Shown one piece after another: positions 10,689 through 20,338 of a stretch of 64,000 nt of DNA (within the stretch, counting starts at the first letter, position 1; every line of letters starts with the position of its first letter). The DNA comes from Saprolegnia diclina VS20 (taxonomy: Eukaryota; Oomycota; Saprolegniomycetes; Saprolegniales; Saprolegniaceae): positions 514,489-578,488 of the forward strand of contig NW_008246100.1 in the NCBI RefSeq assembly GCF_000281045.1. Reading direction: 5' to 3'. The notes beneath the pieces are model-generated. The model saw nothing but the letters and a program-made list of their open reading frames with translations, searched no databases and was not told the origin of the DNA. The translations under genes and the position numbers were made by a program.

Positions 10689-12192
10689 CTAGATGATTGC
10701 TTGGGGTGTCATCCCCGCGCGCATTCGCTGCAGCTTTCTCTACGAGATCGAGTATCAGCAAGTGCTAGGACTCGTACAAGAACAGTACATATATGCCTTC
10801 GAGTCCGCGGCCAGCCAAAAGGCCTCTGGCTTGTGCCTTGGCCGCGATGCGGGGCGCGTCGTTGCCGTACTTGGCGAGGGCCTTTTCGAGAAAAGCCATC
10901 TCGGCGGCCGTGTAAGCGCCCGACACCATTTGCGGGTTCAACGATTTCTCGAGGTGACACAGTTTGGTGTACTTGCTCTACAAAAAGGATCGTAGAGCGC
11001 TGTCAGCAGCGTATTCGGAGCGTTGTACCCGAAGGCTGCCCTCGGTGCGGCTCGGGTGCAGCATCTTGTTTGAAATGCCCTTCTGAAGTACCGTCGTCCA
11101 CTGCCGCCCGTGCCTTGCTACGAGCTCCACGAGACGCTGACATTCGCCGTCTGTCCACCTAGGAAGCGACATGAGCGTGTCGATCCATTGCTCTCGAGCG
11201 AGGTACCAAGCGTGGCCTTGCTCCTCGTCGTCCTTGCTGTTGCTGCTGCCATCTCCCTCCTCGTTTTCGCTCATCTCGGATGCGGTCGAGATGTACTGTG
11301 TCTCGTCGCACGTCGCGGCCACTGGCAGCGACGAGGCCTGGTGCCGGTTGGCCGCATTGCTGTCGAGATCGTCGAGGGCACGCTTTCTTTTGCGCTGCTG
11401 CCCGGCCCCTTCGGAGCGTTGGAGGGACGGAGGAAGGCGCCAGTGTGTGTAAACCCACTGCTTTAGACTCCCATAGTCCCACGACGGATTGCCAAGCCGC
11501 CAGTCGCGCAAGGTGTCGTGGAAGCGGGGACCGACGGCCTGCGCGAGCAAGGTCGCTCGGAGCCGATCGACGACTGCATCGCCTTCTGCCGACGCCGCCA
11601 GTGGTCGAAAGAGCGCCTTGGTGTAGCGGTCAATAGCGTCCTCCAAGCGGCTGCAAAAGGCACCCGCGGACTCGTATCGATCGTCCTGCACGGACGATAC
11701 GCGGTCGAAGAGCTCGATGAGATCACTGTCCCGAGTCGCGTCCTCGCTTCTCTGACGCAGTGCCTTCCACATGTCGTATGGACTGTGCAGCGTACGTACG
11801 CAGTCGCGGAGGCCCGGACTCAGCGCCGAGCGTAAATGCTGCGCGGCGCGCCGAGCCGCGCGCGTCTTGATCGCCGCGCACTCGGCTATGACCGCAACCG
11901 TGATGCGGTCGTTGACAAGACGCTTTCGCCGATGGAGTGCGTTCTCGTACGCGGCCACGGTCTCTTCGGGGTGCAAGTACGGCTCGGCAAACTCGGCATT
12001 GGTCGTAATGAGGTGCATCTTGGCTGGCGAGATGTAGTCGGCGAGGTCCGGGTCTTCATACTCCTTGGTCGTGTAGTACTCGCGGAGGTTGAGCTCCTCG
12101 GCTGCGTCGAGGAAGCCGACGTACCACGTCTCAAAGTCGCCGATGGCCGCAAGCAGCATTGGTGGCGGCGTCGTTGGCACACCCAAGCTCAT
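10689..12192 (-). CDS. gag-like / double Myb-SANT protein without zinc knuckles (array copy B)
   Basis: Second gene of the array. Exons 11029-12192, 10789-10977 and 10689-10739 (introns 51 and 49 nt) sum to 467 residues. The N-terminal gag-like domain (DFETWYVGFLDAAEELNLREYY ... SPYDMWKAL ... Y.SAGAFCSRLEDAIDRY) is followed by a basic patch (RKRKR) and an acidic linker. The first Myb/SANT-like domain is LPRWTDGECQRLVELVARHGRQW...GI..KMLHPSRT. The second, in exon 2, is YTAAEMAFLEKALAKYGN followed by AQARGLLAGRGLEGI. The exon 3 tail (RKLQRMRAG) aligns with EKVYRKRA of copy A, so the two intron positions flanking the second Myb domain are shared between copies. There are no CX2C knuckles at all. 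A nuclear DNA-binding role is inferred only from the Myb-like folds. Confidence 0.7.
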
Positions 12193-12371
12193 CCCTTGGA
12201 TTTCGTTGGCCTCTACCGCGATGCCATTGGTCGACAGTGACGAATCAGCGTGCAGTGCTTCAAAACATGTTTAAACAGGTTTAGCCCATCGCGCCAACGT
12301 GCACGAGCATGATGGCGAATTGCTGTTTCATTTGGCAGAAGTGCGCGATTCGAATTCGTTTACCCTATCGT

Positions 12372-13475
12372 TTAACGTCGTTTGACATGGGCGTCGGACG
12401 AGTCGGCAATGGAGATCGCCCGCTCGCGTCCCTCGGTCTTGATCCGAGCTGGCTCTTCGACCTGTCGGCGGCGCTTGCGAGGTGGCACCTGATCGGTGGC
12501 GTGAGCGCTGGCCTTGGTGGGCTGCACGCACGTTGCTTCCGAATGTCTCGTCGACTGGCAAAAGCTGCAGCTCGGCTCCTTCTTGACGGGCAGCCCGTCG
12601 TGCACTAGCTCCTGCGGCGGACTGGCAGCGCGTGCTGCGTGATGCGCCGCTTCCATTTGACTCACGACGTGCTGCTTGATGCGAGTGTAGTCCCAGTGCG
12701 CAAAGCCTGCTTGCCACTGCTCAAACTGGTCTCGCAAATGCGGGGGCAGCGCATTGGCCAGCAGCGCGACGCGGAAGCGGTCGCCCACCACGTCGGCGTA
12801 AGACTGCGTCGCATCGCTGGCACTGCCGGCCGCGGTTAGATACGGCACAATGTACTCGTTGGCGGCGATTTCAAAGCGCTCAAAGAACTCCATAGCGTCC
12901 TCGCCGCGCATGTGCTTGATCTGCATGGCGCACTGGAGCTGGCGAAAGAGTCCCGCGCCAGTCGCGTGGATCGGTGCACCGCGAAACGTGGTGTCGAGCC
13001 ACGACCAGATCGCGCTTGGGCTTGAGAGAGCGCTGGCTTTCGAGCGCAGCGGTGGCGCCAACGCAGAGAGAAGGTACAGACGCGCGGTGCGCAAAGCGCG
13101 ACTCTTCAAGTGCGCTGCTTCTTTTGTCAACGCCAGCGCGACGCGCTCCTGCACGCGGGCCTGGCGACGTTGCATGTGTTTTTCCCACTTGCGAGCGCTC
13201 AACCCACTCGGCACCTCGGGCTCGGCGCACTCGGCGCGGCTCGTCAAGAGATGGGTCTTGGCCGGGGAGATAAGGTCGGTCAGGACCGCGTCTTCATAGT
13301 TGGGGTTCGTGTAGTACTTGGCGAGGCGCAGGTCGCCCGCAGCACTCAAGAACGCTACTCGCCATGCAGCGAATCCGCCGATTGAAGCCAAATGTGGGCC
13401 CTGGTACACGGCCGACACACTCGCAAAGCTCATCGGTCCAGCCACACGCGGAATCGTCGGCAGTTCTTCTGCCAT
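12372..13475 (-). CDS. gag-like / single zinc-knuckle protein (array copy E)
   Basis: First gene of the array, single exon, 367 residues. The gag-like domain begins VYQGPHLASIGGFAAWRVAF and shows the array signature: helical segments, .Y.NPNYEDAVLTDLISPAKTHL, paired Arg/Gln-rich helices, a W-containing segment and AMEFFERFEIAANEY. One CCHC knuckle follows (CSFCQSTRHSEATC), then a strongly basic PPRKRRRQVEEP stretch that looks like a nuclear localisation signal. No Myb/SANT domain follows before copy B starts 180 bases downstream. The frame opens further upstream without an ATG; the first ATG is 13475, and a second in-frame ATG lies nearer the VYQGP motif. It may be a truncated copy or a stand-alone nucleocapsid-like protein. 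Function unknown. Confidence 0.68.
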   Translation of the reverse strand: MAEELPTIPRVAGPMSFASVSAVYQGPHLASIGGFAAWRVAFLSAAGDLRLAKYYTNPNYEDAVLTDLISPAKTHLLTSRAECAEPEVPSGLSARKWEKHMQRRQARVQERVALALTKEAAHLKSRALRTARLYLLSALAPPLRSKASALSSPSAIWSWLDTTFRGAPIHATGAGLFRQLQCAMQIKHMRGEDAMEFFERFEIAANEYIVPYLTAAGSASDATQSYADVVGDRFRVALLANALPPHLRDQFEQWQAGFAHWDYTRIKQHVVSQMEAAHHAARAASPPQELVHDGLPVKKEPSCSFCQSTRHSEATCVQPTKASAHATDQVPPRKRRRQVEEPARIKTEGRERAISIADSSDAHVKRR

Positions 13476-14299
13476 CCGGTTGCTCAACCGTTACCCGCGC
13501 AAACGAGGCAACCGAGACCCGTGGTTTGCTGTGCGCCTGGTTGGGCAGACCGATGCGTGGAGCGCCCGTAGCAACGTGCTGTCCTTTCTTCCCTGTAGCT
13601 TGGCAGTCCCTGGCTCGAGCTCACAGGGCTAGGTGTCGTGTAGCGTGCTGGTGACGGCAACGGCGTCGACTCAAGCACCCACAAGAACTGGTGTGACTAC
13701 AGGGAAATGAATGAAAGTTGCACCTGGTTATTCGACAAGCGCTCTGCAGACTGACCTCCATGCTCCATTTGCTTGGGTTGTGCAGCAGTTGCACGGAGCG
13801 AGCTGCTCCTCACAAATTTGTAGCCAAAGCAGCGGGTGGTCAATACACTGTATGGGATTGTGGTAGTTGAAGTGCAGACCAAGCGACTACAGGGTCTTGG
13901 GTGCGTAGGTCGATTGCGCTTTGCGGTGAAGTGCTCAACATTCCGCTATTCGCAGTCTGCTGGTGATCAATCGTTGAGGCTCGCGCTGGAGGCCACCAAC
14001 AACGATCAAAGCCGCTCGCAAATCAGATTCTGTACGGTACACTGGCCGCAGCATGGGTGCCGGTAGCCATCGTGATACCTTGATTCAGCATCGCGATGTG
14101 GCTCTGTGGGGCTCGGGCAGCCACCCAGAGAAGAAATCTTCGCTACAAAGCATGCTACTGCTACTACTGCTACTACACTTCCGGTACCGTACTAGTACAT
14201 CGGTGTCTTTCTTCCATACAGTGTCTTTTACACTGTACATACACAGTATTACCGCAAAGTTCAACTTGGCTGGATTGTTTCTCGGCGCGTAATGCTACA
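13476..14299. other. intergenic, no gene recognised
   Basis: Region between array copy E and the 3' end of REV7. No open frame here carries a recognisable domain. It holds ATACACTGTA at 13843-13852 and TACACTGTA at 14229-14237, two of five copies of this motif in the first 17 kb, and a CTA/CTG trinucleotide-rich stretch near 14150-14175. Confidence 0.5.
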
Positions 14300-15019
14300 T
14301 CACGGCGTCGTTGCCATACTGGGTTCGCCCGTCAATGGCGGCTCTCGGACGACGTAGACGTTGAGGCGCAAGGGAAGCGCGGATGCTGTCGACGCTATTG
14401 GGTACAGCGCTCGACCTGGCACATACGGCTCGTCTGGCGTAAGCACCCACGAATTTTGCAGCTCCTCCTGGACCCTTGTCTCGGGCGCCGCGCTCTCTTC
14501 GTAGGTATCGACATACAAGCGAAACGACTTGGTGAACGGCGTGCCCGCCGGTGCGACCGCCACCGCTGGCGCCGACGCGATGTGCACAAGTGCCTTCCGA
14601 AAGGCCTCTTCAATTGCCACAAGCGGCATCTCACCCTTGGCGCTGGCGTGGACGCCGACCTCAAAGACGCACGTGTCGAGGACCTCGCCCGACGCTGCAA
14701 GAATCGCGACGTGCAGCTTGTCCAGTCGCCCGTCGACGATCCACGCGCGACAGCTCTCAAGCATCGTGTGAATGTACTCGCCAAGCGCGGGATGACGACA
14801 CACATGCACGGGCACGCTGTATTTTTGACAACGCTCAAAGAGCTCTAAAGGAAATTGAAGAGATGTGCGAAGAAGACCGCCGTACCTGGCGGGTAGACTT
14901 GCCAGCCATAGCTACAGCAAGGGGCGTGAGCGGTGGCAGCAAGCAGGAGAAGCATACATGAATTCGTGGACCCCGACCTCGAGGAACTCGACAACGAGGT
15001 CGGCCAGCACCGTCGTCAT
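14300..15019 (-). CDS. REV7: REV7 / MAD2L2, HORMA-domain protein
   Basis: HORMA-domain adaptor known from other eukaryotes as a subunit of DNA polymerase zeta (translesion synthesis), with roles in repair-pathway choice. Exons 14958-15019, 14886-14911 and 14300-14844 sum to 210 residues, almost the length of human MAD2L2 (211). Exon 1 gives VLADLVVEFLEVGVHEF. A 26-nt micro-exon gives IYGWQVYPP. Exon 3 continues ELFERCQKYSVPV then CRHPALGEYI, matching the family pattern YP..F..R.KY.VPV....HP.L..YI. The seat-belt region (YEESAAPETRVQEELQNSWVLTPDEP) and LRLNVYVVREPP are also recognisable. Introns are 46 and 41 nt; without the micro-exon the frame and the conserved V-YP step are lost. The start ATG sits right before the first HORMA helix, as in the family. 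Confidence 0.9.
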
Positions 15020-15618
15020 CGTCTTTGTAAACGACCGTCGGATTGGTGGGTTTTTGGCCAATCATACGCGATTGCAATGCAAGACTGGCCGTTCGCCCGG
15101 CGGAAAGGTCGGTCGATCGGAGTTGTGCTGTGCTGCCACTATCATTCTCTGCAGTGCAATCTTCCACTGCCCACTGCGGCCAAATGATCTGCCGCATTGG
15201 GTGAATGCGCGCCTTTTCTTTGCGTCCGCTTGAAGGAGCGGCATCGGATGCTACTAATAGCCCGCTGAAACAGTGTTGCTCGCTGCTGGCAATGCATACA
15301 CTGTACGAGTGTGCGTCCAGTGGCCAGCACCCATGCCCACCACCCCGCGACTCATCCAATCGTTCATCCTCGGCCGTGTCCAGCTAGCTGCCTTGCCGCC
15401 GATGGTCTTCGATCGGACAACCACCACGTCCATCAAGGGAAATCGTGTCTATTGTTCAACAGTGTATGCTACCTCACAGCAAAAAGACATGTCTAAACTA
15501 CAGTGCGCGCGGAAAATGGGCGCCGTGGACGAGCATCAGGTGTGCGCGGAACGTCCTGCGCAGTCGTACGACAAGAACGTCGTGGCTAGAGTTACATGGG
15601 TCGGGCAGCGGGTGCAAG
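15020..15618. other. intergenic between REV7 and the RING gene
   Basis: No coding segment with a recognisable domain. It should include the REV7 promoter (15020 upward) and the 3' flank of the RING-H2 gene. ATACACTGTA occurs at 15296-15305, about 280 bases upstream of the REV7 start. Confidence 0.5.
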
Positions 15619-16254
15619 TTAGCCCGTGCGGAGGCGCTTGAGCGCCGCGGCGGCGTCCGACGTCGATAAGGATCGCTTCCTTGTCTTCTGGGGCGACGAC
15701 GGGCCGGCTAGCCGTTCGGCCTGCACACACACCACAACGTCGCAGGCGGCGCTTGTCGCGTCCACGGCCTGCACGAGGGTCATCTGCACGACTGCGTTCA
15801 TCGTTTGGCCGCCAACGGGCTCATCGTGCACAGAGGCCGAGGCAGTGATGGTGTCGTTCAGGAGCAGCGTGGTCTGGAGGCGCGAGACCGCGTACTTGCC
15901 CGAGAGCTCCTTCTCGAACGCGTGGCGGCAGTGCGGGCACGTGTTGCGGCGCGAGAGCCACTCGCGGATGCAGGTGTGATGAAAGGCGTGCTGGCACGGC
16001 AGCGCAATGCGGTCATCGTCCATCGGTGACATGCAAATGACGCACGCATCGTCGGACGCGGCGACCTGCCAGGACGGGAGCTGCGCGAGGATCGTCGTGC
16101 TCGTGGGCGTGTACGCCTTGAGGTGCGGGCCAATGTACGTGACCATAAAGTTGGCCCACGTCGTCGACTCGAAGACCTGGATGACGTTGGCGACGTTGGC
16201 GCCGGGCAGCGCCTTGTACTGCACGTTGACGTTGATGTGAACGCCCTTTGTCAT
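15619..16254 (-). CDS. RING-H2 zinc finger protein, probable E3 ubiquitin ligase
   Basis: Single-exon protein of about 211 residues. A RING-H2 domain spans residues ~71-113: CVIC at the first ligand pair, C.HAFHHTCI in the cross-brace with two histidines, and CPHC at the end. This is the C3H2C3 pattern typical of E3 ligases that recruit an E2 enzyme. The N-terminal ~65 residues (VHINVNVQYKALPGANVANVIQVFE) are predicted beta-rich and unassigned. The C-terminus ends in a basic KTRKRS...ALKRLRTG stretch, possibly a nuclear signal. I chose the ATG at 16254 because the reading frame upstream crosses a palindromic promoter-like motif (16443-16458) and reads as non-protein-like sequence; an in-frame ATG at 16344 cannot be excluded. 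Substrate unknown. Confidence 0.75.
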   Translation of the reverse strand: MTKGVHINVNVQYKALPGANVANVIQVFESTTWANFMVTYIGPHLKAYTPTSTTILAQLPSWQVAASDDACVICMSPMDDDRIALPCQHAFHHTCIREWLSRRNTCPHCRHAFEKELSGKYAVSRLQTTLLLNDTITASASVHDEPVGGQTMNAVVQMTLVQAVDATSAACDVVVCVQAERLAGPSSPQKTRKRSLSTSDAAAALKRLRTG

Positions 16255-18341
16255 GCTCGGCGCGAATTGGGAAATGACCATTACGCAGACAAGGGTCTGG
16301 TCAAGAAGTATGTAATCCTGGTCTCCATTAGTTGAGGTACCCATCCGATAATCTTCTATGCCACACGTTTGCGAGCACTGTCGCCGCGCGTTCCGCGGCC
16401 TCTTCGCGCGGCGCCGAATCTCAACGCAGTGATATTTTGCTGTATCCGGATCCGGATAGGAAAGTCGGATCATCTTTATACTCGTGTTTGTATGCGACGT
16501 ACACTGTACGAAGCAGTGTATTTTTCGGATTGCAGCGCGCGCTTTTTCTCGGTGCTAGTGCAGGGTCTGAGTGTAGGTAGGCTGCTGCACAGCGTTCCAC
16601 CCTGTTCCAGTCGTGAAGAGAGAAGCTTGCCTATCATCGGCTTCAAGGAATCAATGACGCGTTGGAGCCGAGCCACCGGAACAGCACTATTGATTGTCAA
16701 CACGAAAGGAGTCTGTCCCATGAGCAGCCGACCAATCCAGTGCTTTTACCGGGCACCCTGCACGACCAGAGCGCAGTAGCGGGCCGTAATGCTATCGACT
16801 GTCGGCATTACGAGTTGCTGTACACGCTGCCTTGCACGAAAGCGTTGGCAACGCCCGGCCTCCTTGCACTTACGAGCGGTGACCACTGTTGGTTGCGCAC
16901 TGGTTCGAAAGTACGCCATTGCAATGGCACTTCTGAGCTGCCGGATGTTCCACGCGAAGTGTCATTGACGCGCTGCGATTGGTGAGCTACGGTCGTCGGG
17001 CTTGGTTTTGTGTGGACAGAAGCATCAGAACCAAACACATCTGGTGCGTGCGTGTCTGGTCTGGCGCCAGACGAGATACTCACACGGCCGTCTCCCCTGC
17101 ACCACGATAACACCACATAAAAGAAAGGCTCACGATCCAAATGGCACAGCACGGAGGACATCTGTACCTGTAATGCGCCAGCTCATCTCCGCACAAACGC
17201 TGGTTGGTGGACCCAACACGTCAGGCCCGCTGGCATCAATTCGTCCGTCCAGACGACCGATGTGCAAGGCGCACTTGACACAGGAGAAAAACGTCTACAG
17301 GGATGTGCGTCTGCCGTTGTGGCAACCACTTTAGGGCCCAAACGTCGCTCTTCAGCCCTTGCGCTGGCTGGTGCCAAATGGGATCGTAACCTCAACTGCA
17401 TTTTCTTACGTCCTACTCATCGGTAGGACTCGAGGTACTAGTGGTTCACGACCAAGACATCAAACCCTTGTGCATACTTATCTTGGTCGCGATTTTCAAG
17501 CCCTGGCTACGAGTAAGAAGTGAGATGCCAAAGCTAACTCTTAATGGGCAAGTACAAATGTTCAATACGTTAGCTGGGGCGCCATCACTCGAGGCATAAG
17601 GGACGACGTTGACGGGACTGCATCCATTGTCGTGTCGGTGGATATTGTTTGTGATGGTTGTCACACACGGCATGACAACGAGTGTGCAAAATCGCGCCAC
17701 GTCAGCTCATAAATCAGCAAAGACTACGACTTGAAGCCTCGCTCGACGACGAGCTTGGGCTGCTTGCTCTGGTACATGTAACAAGGGGTATCAAACGTGC
17801 TTTGTTCGCTTTGCTGTGATTCACCACGGGACTGCACTTGACGACCCACTTGGACAACAACCACGGGACTGCTCTTGCTCATGCTGAGGCACTCAGATCT
17901 CAGCGACCTTTGTTATTTGAGTGAAATCGGTTTCAGCAGTATTTGTGCCAACCTGCTCACGGATTTGGGCGCAACGACTATGCGATGGTTGGTCGCTCGT
18001 TTCTCGTTGCTTTGAGCCTATTTGCCGCCAGCAACCAGATGGACGACTGATCAACACGACTCTCTTGGCCTCAGTATGGCCCGTCAGTCCTCACGCGACA
18101 ACATATTTGGCCGAGTCCGAGGCCGCGACAATTTTCCGCGGCTTCCGTCCGCAACCGACGCGGCTTCTGCGACGAGCTGGCTAACCCTCTTTTGCTCGAA
18201 TCGAGCAATAGCACTCGCAACGCCCAATCAGCGACGCGCGAACAAAACTGTGGCCAATCGAAGCGCTCGGCCGCGATCCTTCGCTTGGCGGCGTCCAACC
18301 TTCTTCTTTGGTGCATTGCGCAATTTGCTCTTTGACGAAAC
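16255..18341. other. 2-kb intergenic region, no gene recognised
   Basis: I found no domain-bearing frame on either strand. It includes the RING-gene upstream region with the perfect 16-base palindrome TATCCGGATCCGGATA (16443-16458) and TACACTGTA (16500-16508). On the right it contains the promoter of the EGF-like protein, with CCAAT-type boxes around 18228 and 18252. Several short frames (60-110 codons) are open but look like chance in GC-rich DNA. A short-exon or non-coding RNA gene cannot be excluded. Confidence 0.45.
18313..18327 (+). promoter_or_regulatory. initiator-like element (INR/FPR type)
   Basis: GCATTGCGCAATTTG lies 15 bases before the ATG of the EGF-like protein. It resembles the oomycete core promoter, a (T/G)CATT initiator followed within a few bases by a CA(A/T)TTT flanking region. 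By eye only. Confidence 0.45.
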
Positions 18342-19289
18342 ATGAAGTCGACATCGTTGATTGCGCTGCTCGCTGCCACTTTGGTGACCGCGCAGCAGCC
18401 CGGCCAGTGCAAGACGACGCCCGACTGCGCGCAGTATGGCTCGGGCTACACGTGCGTCGCCGTGCAGTCGGCCATCGCTGGCATCACGCTCGCGTCGCAG
18501 TGCGTCATTGGCACGACCTGCGGTGGCAACACGCCCGGGAAGTGCCCAACATTTAGCTCATGGTCGTCCAAGTTCCAAAAGATCCAGCCGGTCTGCGCCT
18601 TCACCAATGTCACCAACTGCGTCAACCCGATCAAGGACGGGTCCACGGCCAGCTCGGCGGCCGGCTCCACGAACGTCAACTGCTACCAGGCGACCTTCAC
18701 GGCCAACAACGTCTCCCAGATCGTCAATGGCATTTACAAGTGCGTCGACTCGGGCATCTACGTCTCGCAGAACCTCGGCGCCATCACCAACTTGACGACG
18801 ACGCAAATGGACACGTGCGCCGGAAACACGTCGACGAGCGGCGGCGCTTTGTGCAACGGCCACGGCACATGCGCGCCGACGGTCGCCTTCTCGAGCAAAT
18901 ACCAGTGCCTCTGCAACGAAGGCTTCTCGTCCTCGGACAACTGCAATGTCGCGACGTCCAACGTGTGCGACAGCTTTGGAAGCTGCGGTTCGGGCAACTC
19001 GTGCGATACGACTTCCAAGCAATGCAGCTGCTCGTCGGGCACGAAAGGTCCCCAGTGCTCGCAATGCGACTCGACGGCCGCGGCCTCGAACCAGTGCAGT
19101 GGCAACGGCGTCTGCAGCACGGAAGGCGTCTGCAAGTGCAACTCTGGGTACACGGGCTCCCTCTGCGCCAAGGTGGCCACGGACAAAGCGGGCAGCACGA
19201 CGGGTGATACCAACAAGACCGGCGCGGCCACACAAACAACGCTGTCACTAATTGCGGCCCTTGTCGTCGTTTTGGCTGCCGCGCTCTAA
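18342..19289 (+). CDS. secreted cysteine-rich EGF-like protein with GPI-anchor signal
   Basis: Single exon, 315 residues. The N-terminus is a clear signal peptide (MKSTSLIALLAATLVTAQQ). The body is rich in cysteine and in N-glycosylation sequons (NVT, NVS, NLT, NTS). From about residue 165 to 275 it carries EGF-like repeats: C.GHGTCAP.....YQCLCNEGF, then CSGNGVCSTEGVCKCNSGYTGSLC. The last ~20 residues are hydrophobic (LSLIAALVVVLAAAL) after a small-residue/Thr-rich spacer, the layout of a GPI-attachment signal. So the mature protein is probably displayed on the outer leaflet of the plasma membrane or in the cell wall. The N-terminal cysteine-rich part (residues 20-160) is unassigned. A role in adhesion or wall contact is inference; nothing here shows it. 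Confidence 0.8.
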   Translation: MKSTSLIALLAATLVTAQQPGQCKTTPDCAQYGSGYTCVAVQSAIAGITLASQCVIGTTCGGNTPGKCPTFSSWSSKFQKIQPVCAFTNVTNCVNPIKDGSTASSAAGSTNVNCYQATFTANNVSQIVNGIYKCVDSGIYVSQNLGAITNLTTTQMDTCAGNTSTSGGALCNGHGTCAPTVAFSSKYQCLCNEGFSSSDNCNVATSNVCDSFGSCGSGNSCDTTSKQCSCSSGTKGPQCSQCDSTAAASNQCSGNGVCSTEGVCKCNSGYTGSLCAKVATDKAGSTTGDTNKTGAATQTTLSLIAALVVVLAAAL

Positions 19290-19869
19290 ATCGTATTCCA
19301 GCGATCCGAATACATGAATCTTTGCTACTTGATATGTCCAACCACCCCAAGAATCAGCGGCAAGCGGCCGTCCAGGGTATCACGCCACCGTCAGTGCGGT
19401 GGTGCAGGAAGAGGACGCGACCGTGCAAGCAAAAGTGCTGGAAGCTTCTCGCCAAGGATTCTACCTCTCGCTGAGAACCCTTCGCAGTCGTTCTTGGTTT
19501 CAGACGGCCACCGCGGTCCTCTCCACAAGTCGCCATCTCGGCTACTCGTGGCGCCATCTTGAGTCTCTAAAAGGACATACCGGTTGTCCGTATACGTTTG
19601 TCCGGATAGTCCTGTGACAACGGATGCACCATTTGATTGGCGAACAGCGCATTTATATTAATACCCACTCGTTTGTATGCGGATGCGACGTAGTGAAATA
19701 AAAAATACAGCGCAAAACAATACGTCCCTGGCAATAGAAAACCAAAGGTATTTTAAAAACAGTGCGAAATGCAGCGGCGCAAGTGGTTGGTGTGGAATGA
19801 TGGCCTGCTTTCACTGGCCAGAAGTATTAGTCCAAAAAGCATTCCTAGTTTTTCCTCAAAAGCTCGAAC
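19290..19869. other. intergenic upstream of RPL39
   Basis: No recognisable coding segment. TCCGGATA occurs at 19601-19608. Just upstream of the RPL39 start, GCATTCC (19839-19845) followed by a T-rich run could be its initiator. Confidence 0.45.
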
Positions 19870-20124
19870 ATGGTACGTCGGCCGCGGAAGCGCTACGAGT
19901 AGGCGCTCATGAGCATGGTAGCCTTCGCACAAGTCGTTCCGTACCAAGACCATCCTCGCCAAGAAGATGAAGCAGAACCGCCCGATTCCCCAGTGGATTC
20001 GCCTCAAGACGGGCAACACGATCCGGTACAGTGGCAGGATGGCTGTGCACGCAGAATGGCTCATCCGTCTTGTAGCTACAACGCCAAGCGCCGCCACTGG
20101 CGCCGCACCAAGCTCGGCTTGTAA
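19870..20124 (+). CDS. RPL39: 60S ribosomal protein eL39
   Basis: Tiny structural protein of the large ribosomal subunit that lines the exit tunnel. Three exons: 19870-19872 (the ATG alone), 19922-20025 and 20076-20124, with introns of 49 and 50 nt. The spliced product is 51 residues, the exact length of the family. It reads [15 protein letters not shown], then [19 protein letters not shown] and [14 protein letters not shown], which match eL39 across kingdoms almost residue for residue. The first intron sits immediately after the start codon, so exon 1 contributes only Met. Without splicing, none of the frames makes the protein. The gene is short enough to be missed by ORF-length filters. Confidence 0.95.
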
Positions 20125-20338
20125 GCGCGCAGCGAATCTGCAAGGCAAGCGATGCGTTAACTTTGATGAATGGGGGATGATGGACCGTCGTTCGACCACT
20201 GCGTGCGATACCCGTGTCTCTCGTTCGTCTCTGTTGGACGCTGTACTTTGCCATGCTTGCACTAGCTTTTGGGGAATTATCGACTTCGTAAGACGAGTGG
20301 AGAATACAATGATTCACTTTTGACTGCGATGCTACACT

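Noticed and set aside
3715-13475. Active LTR retrotransposons in the gag array
   Set aside because: No RT, RNase H, integrase or protease motifs, no long direct repeats flanking the units, and the genes contain introns.
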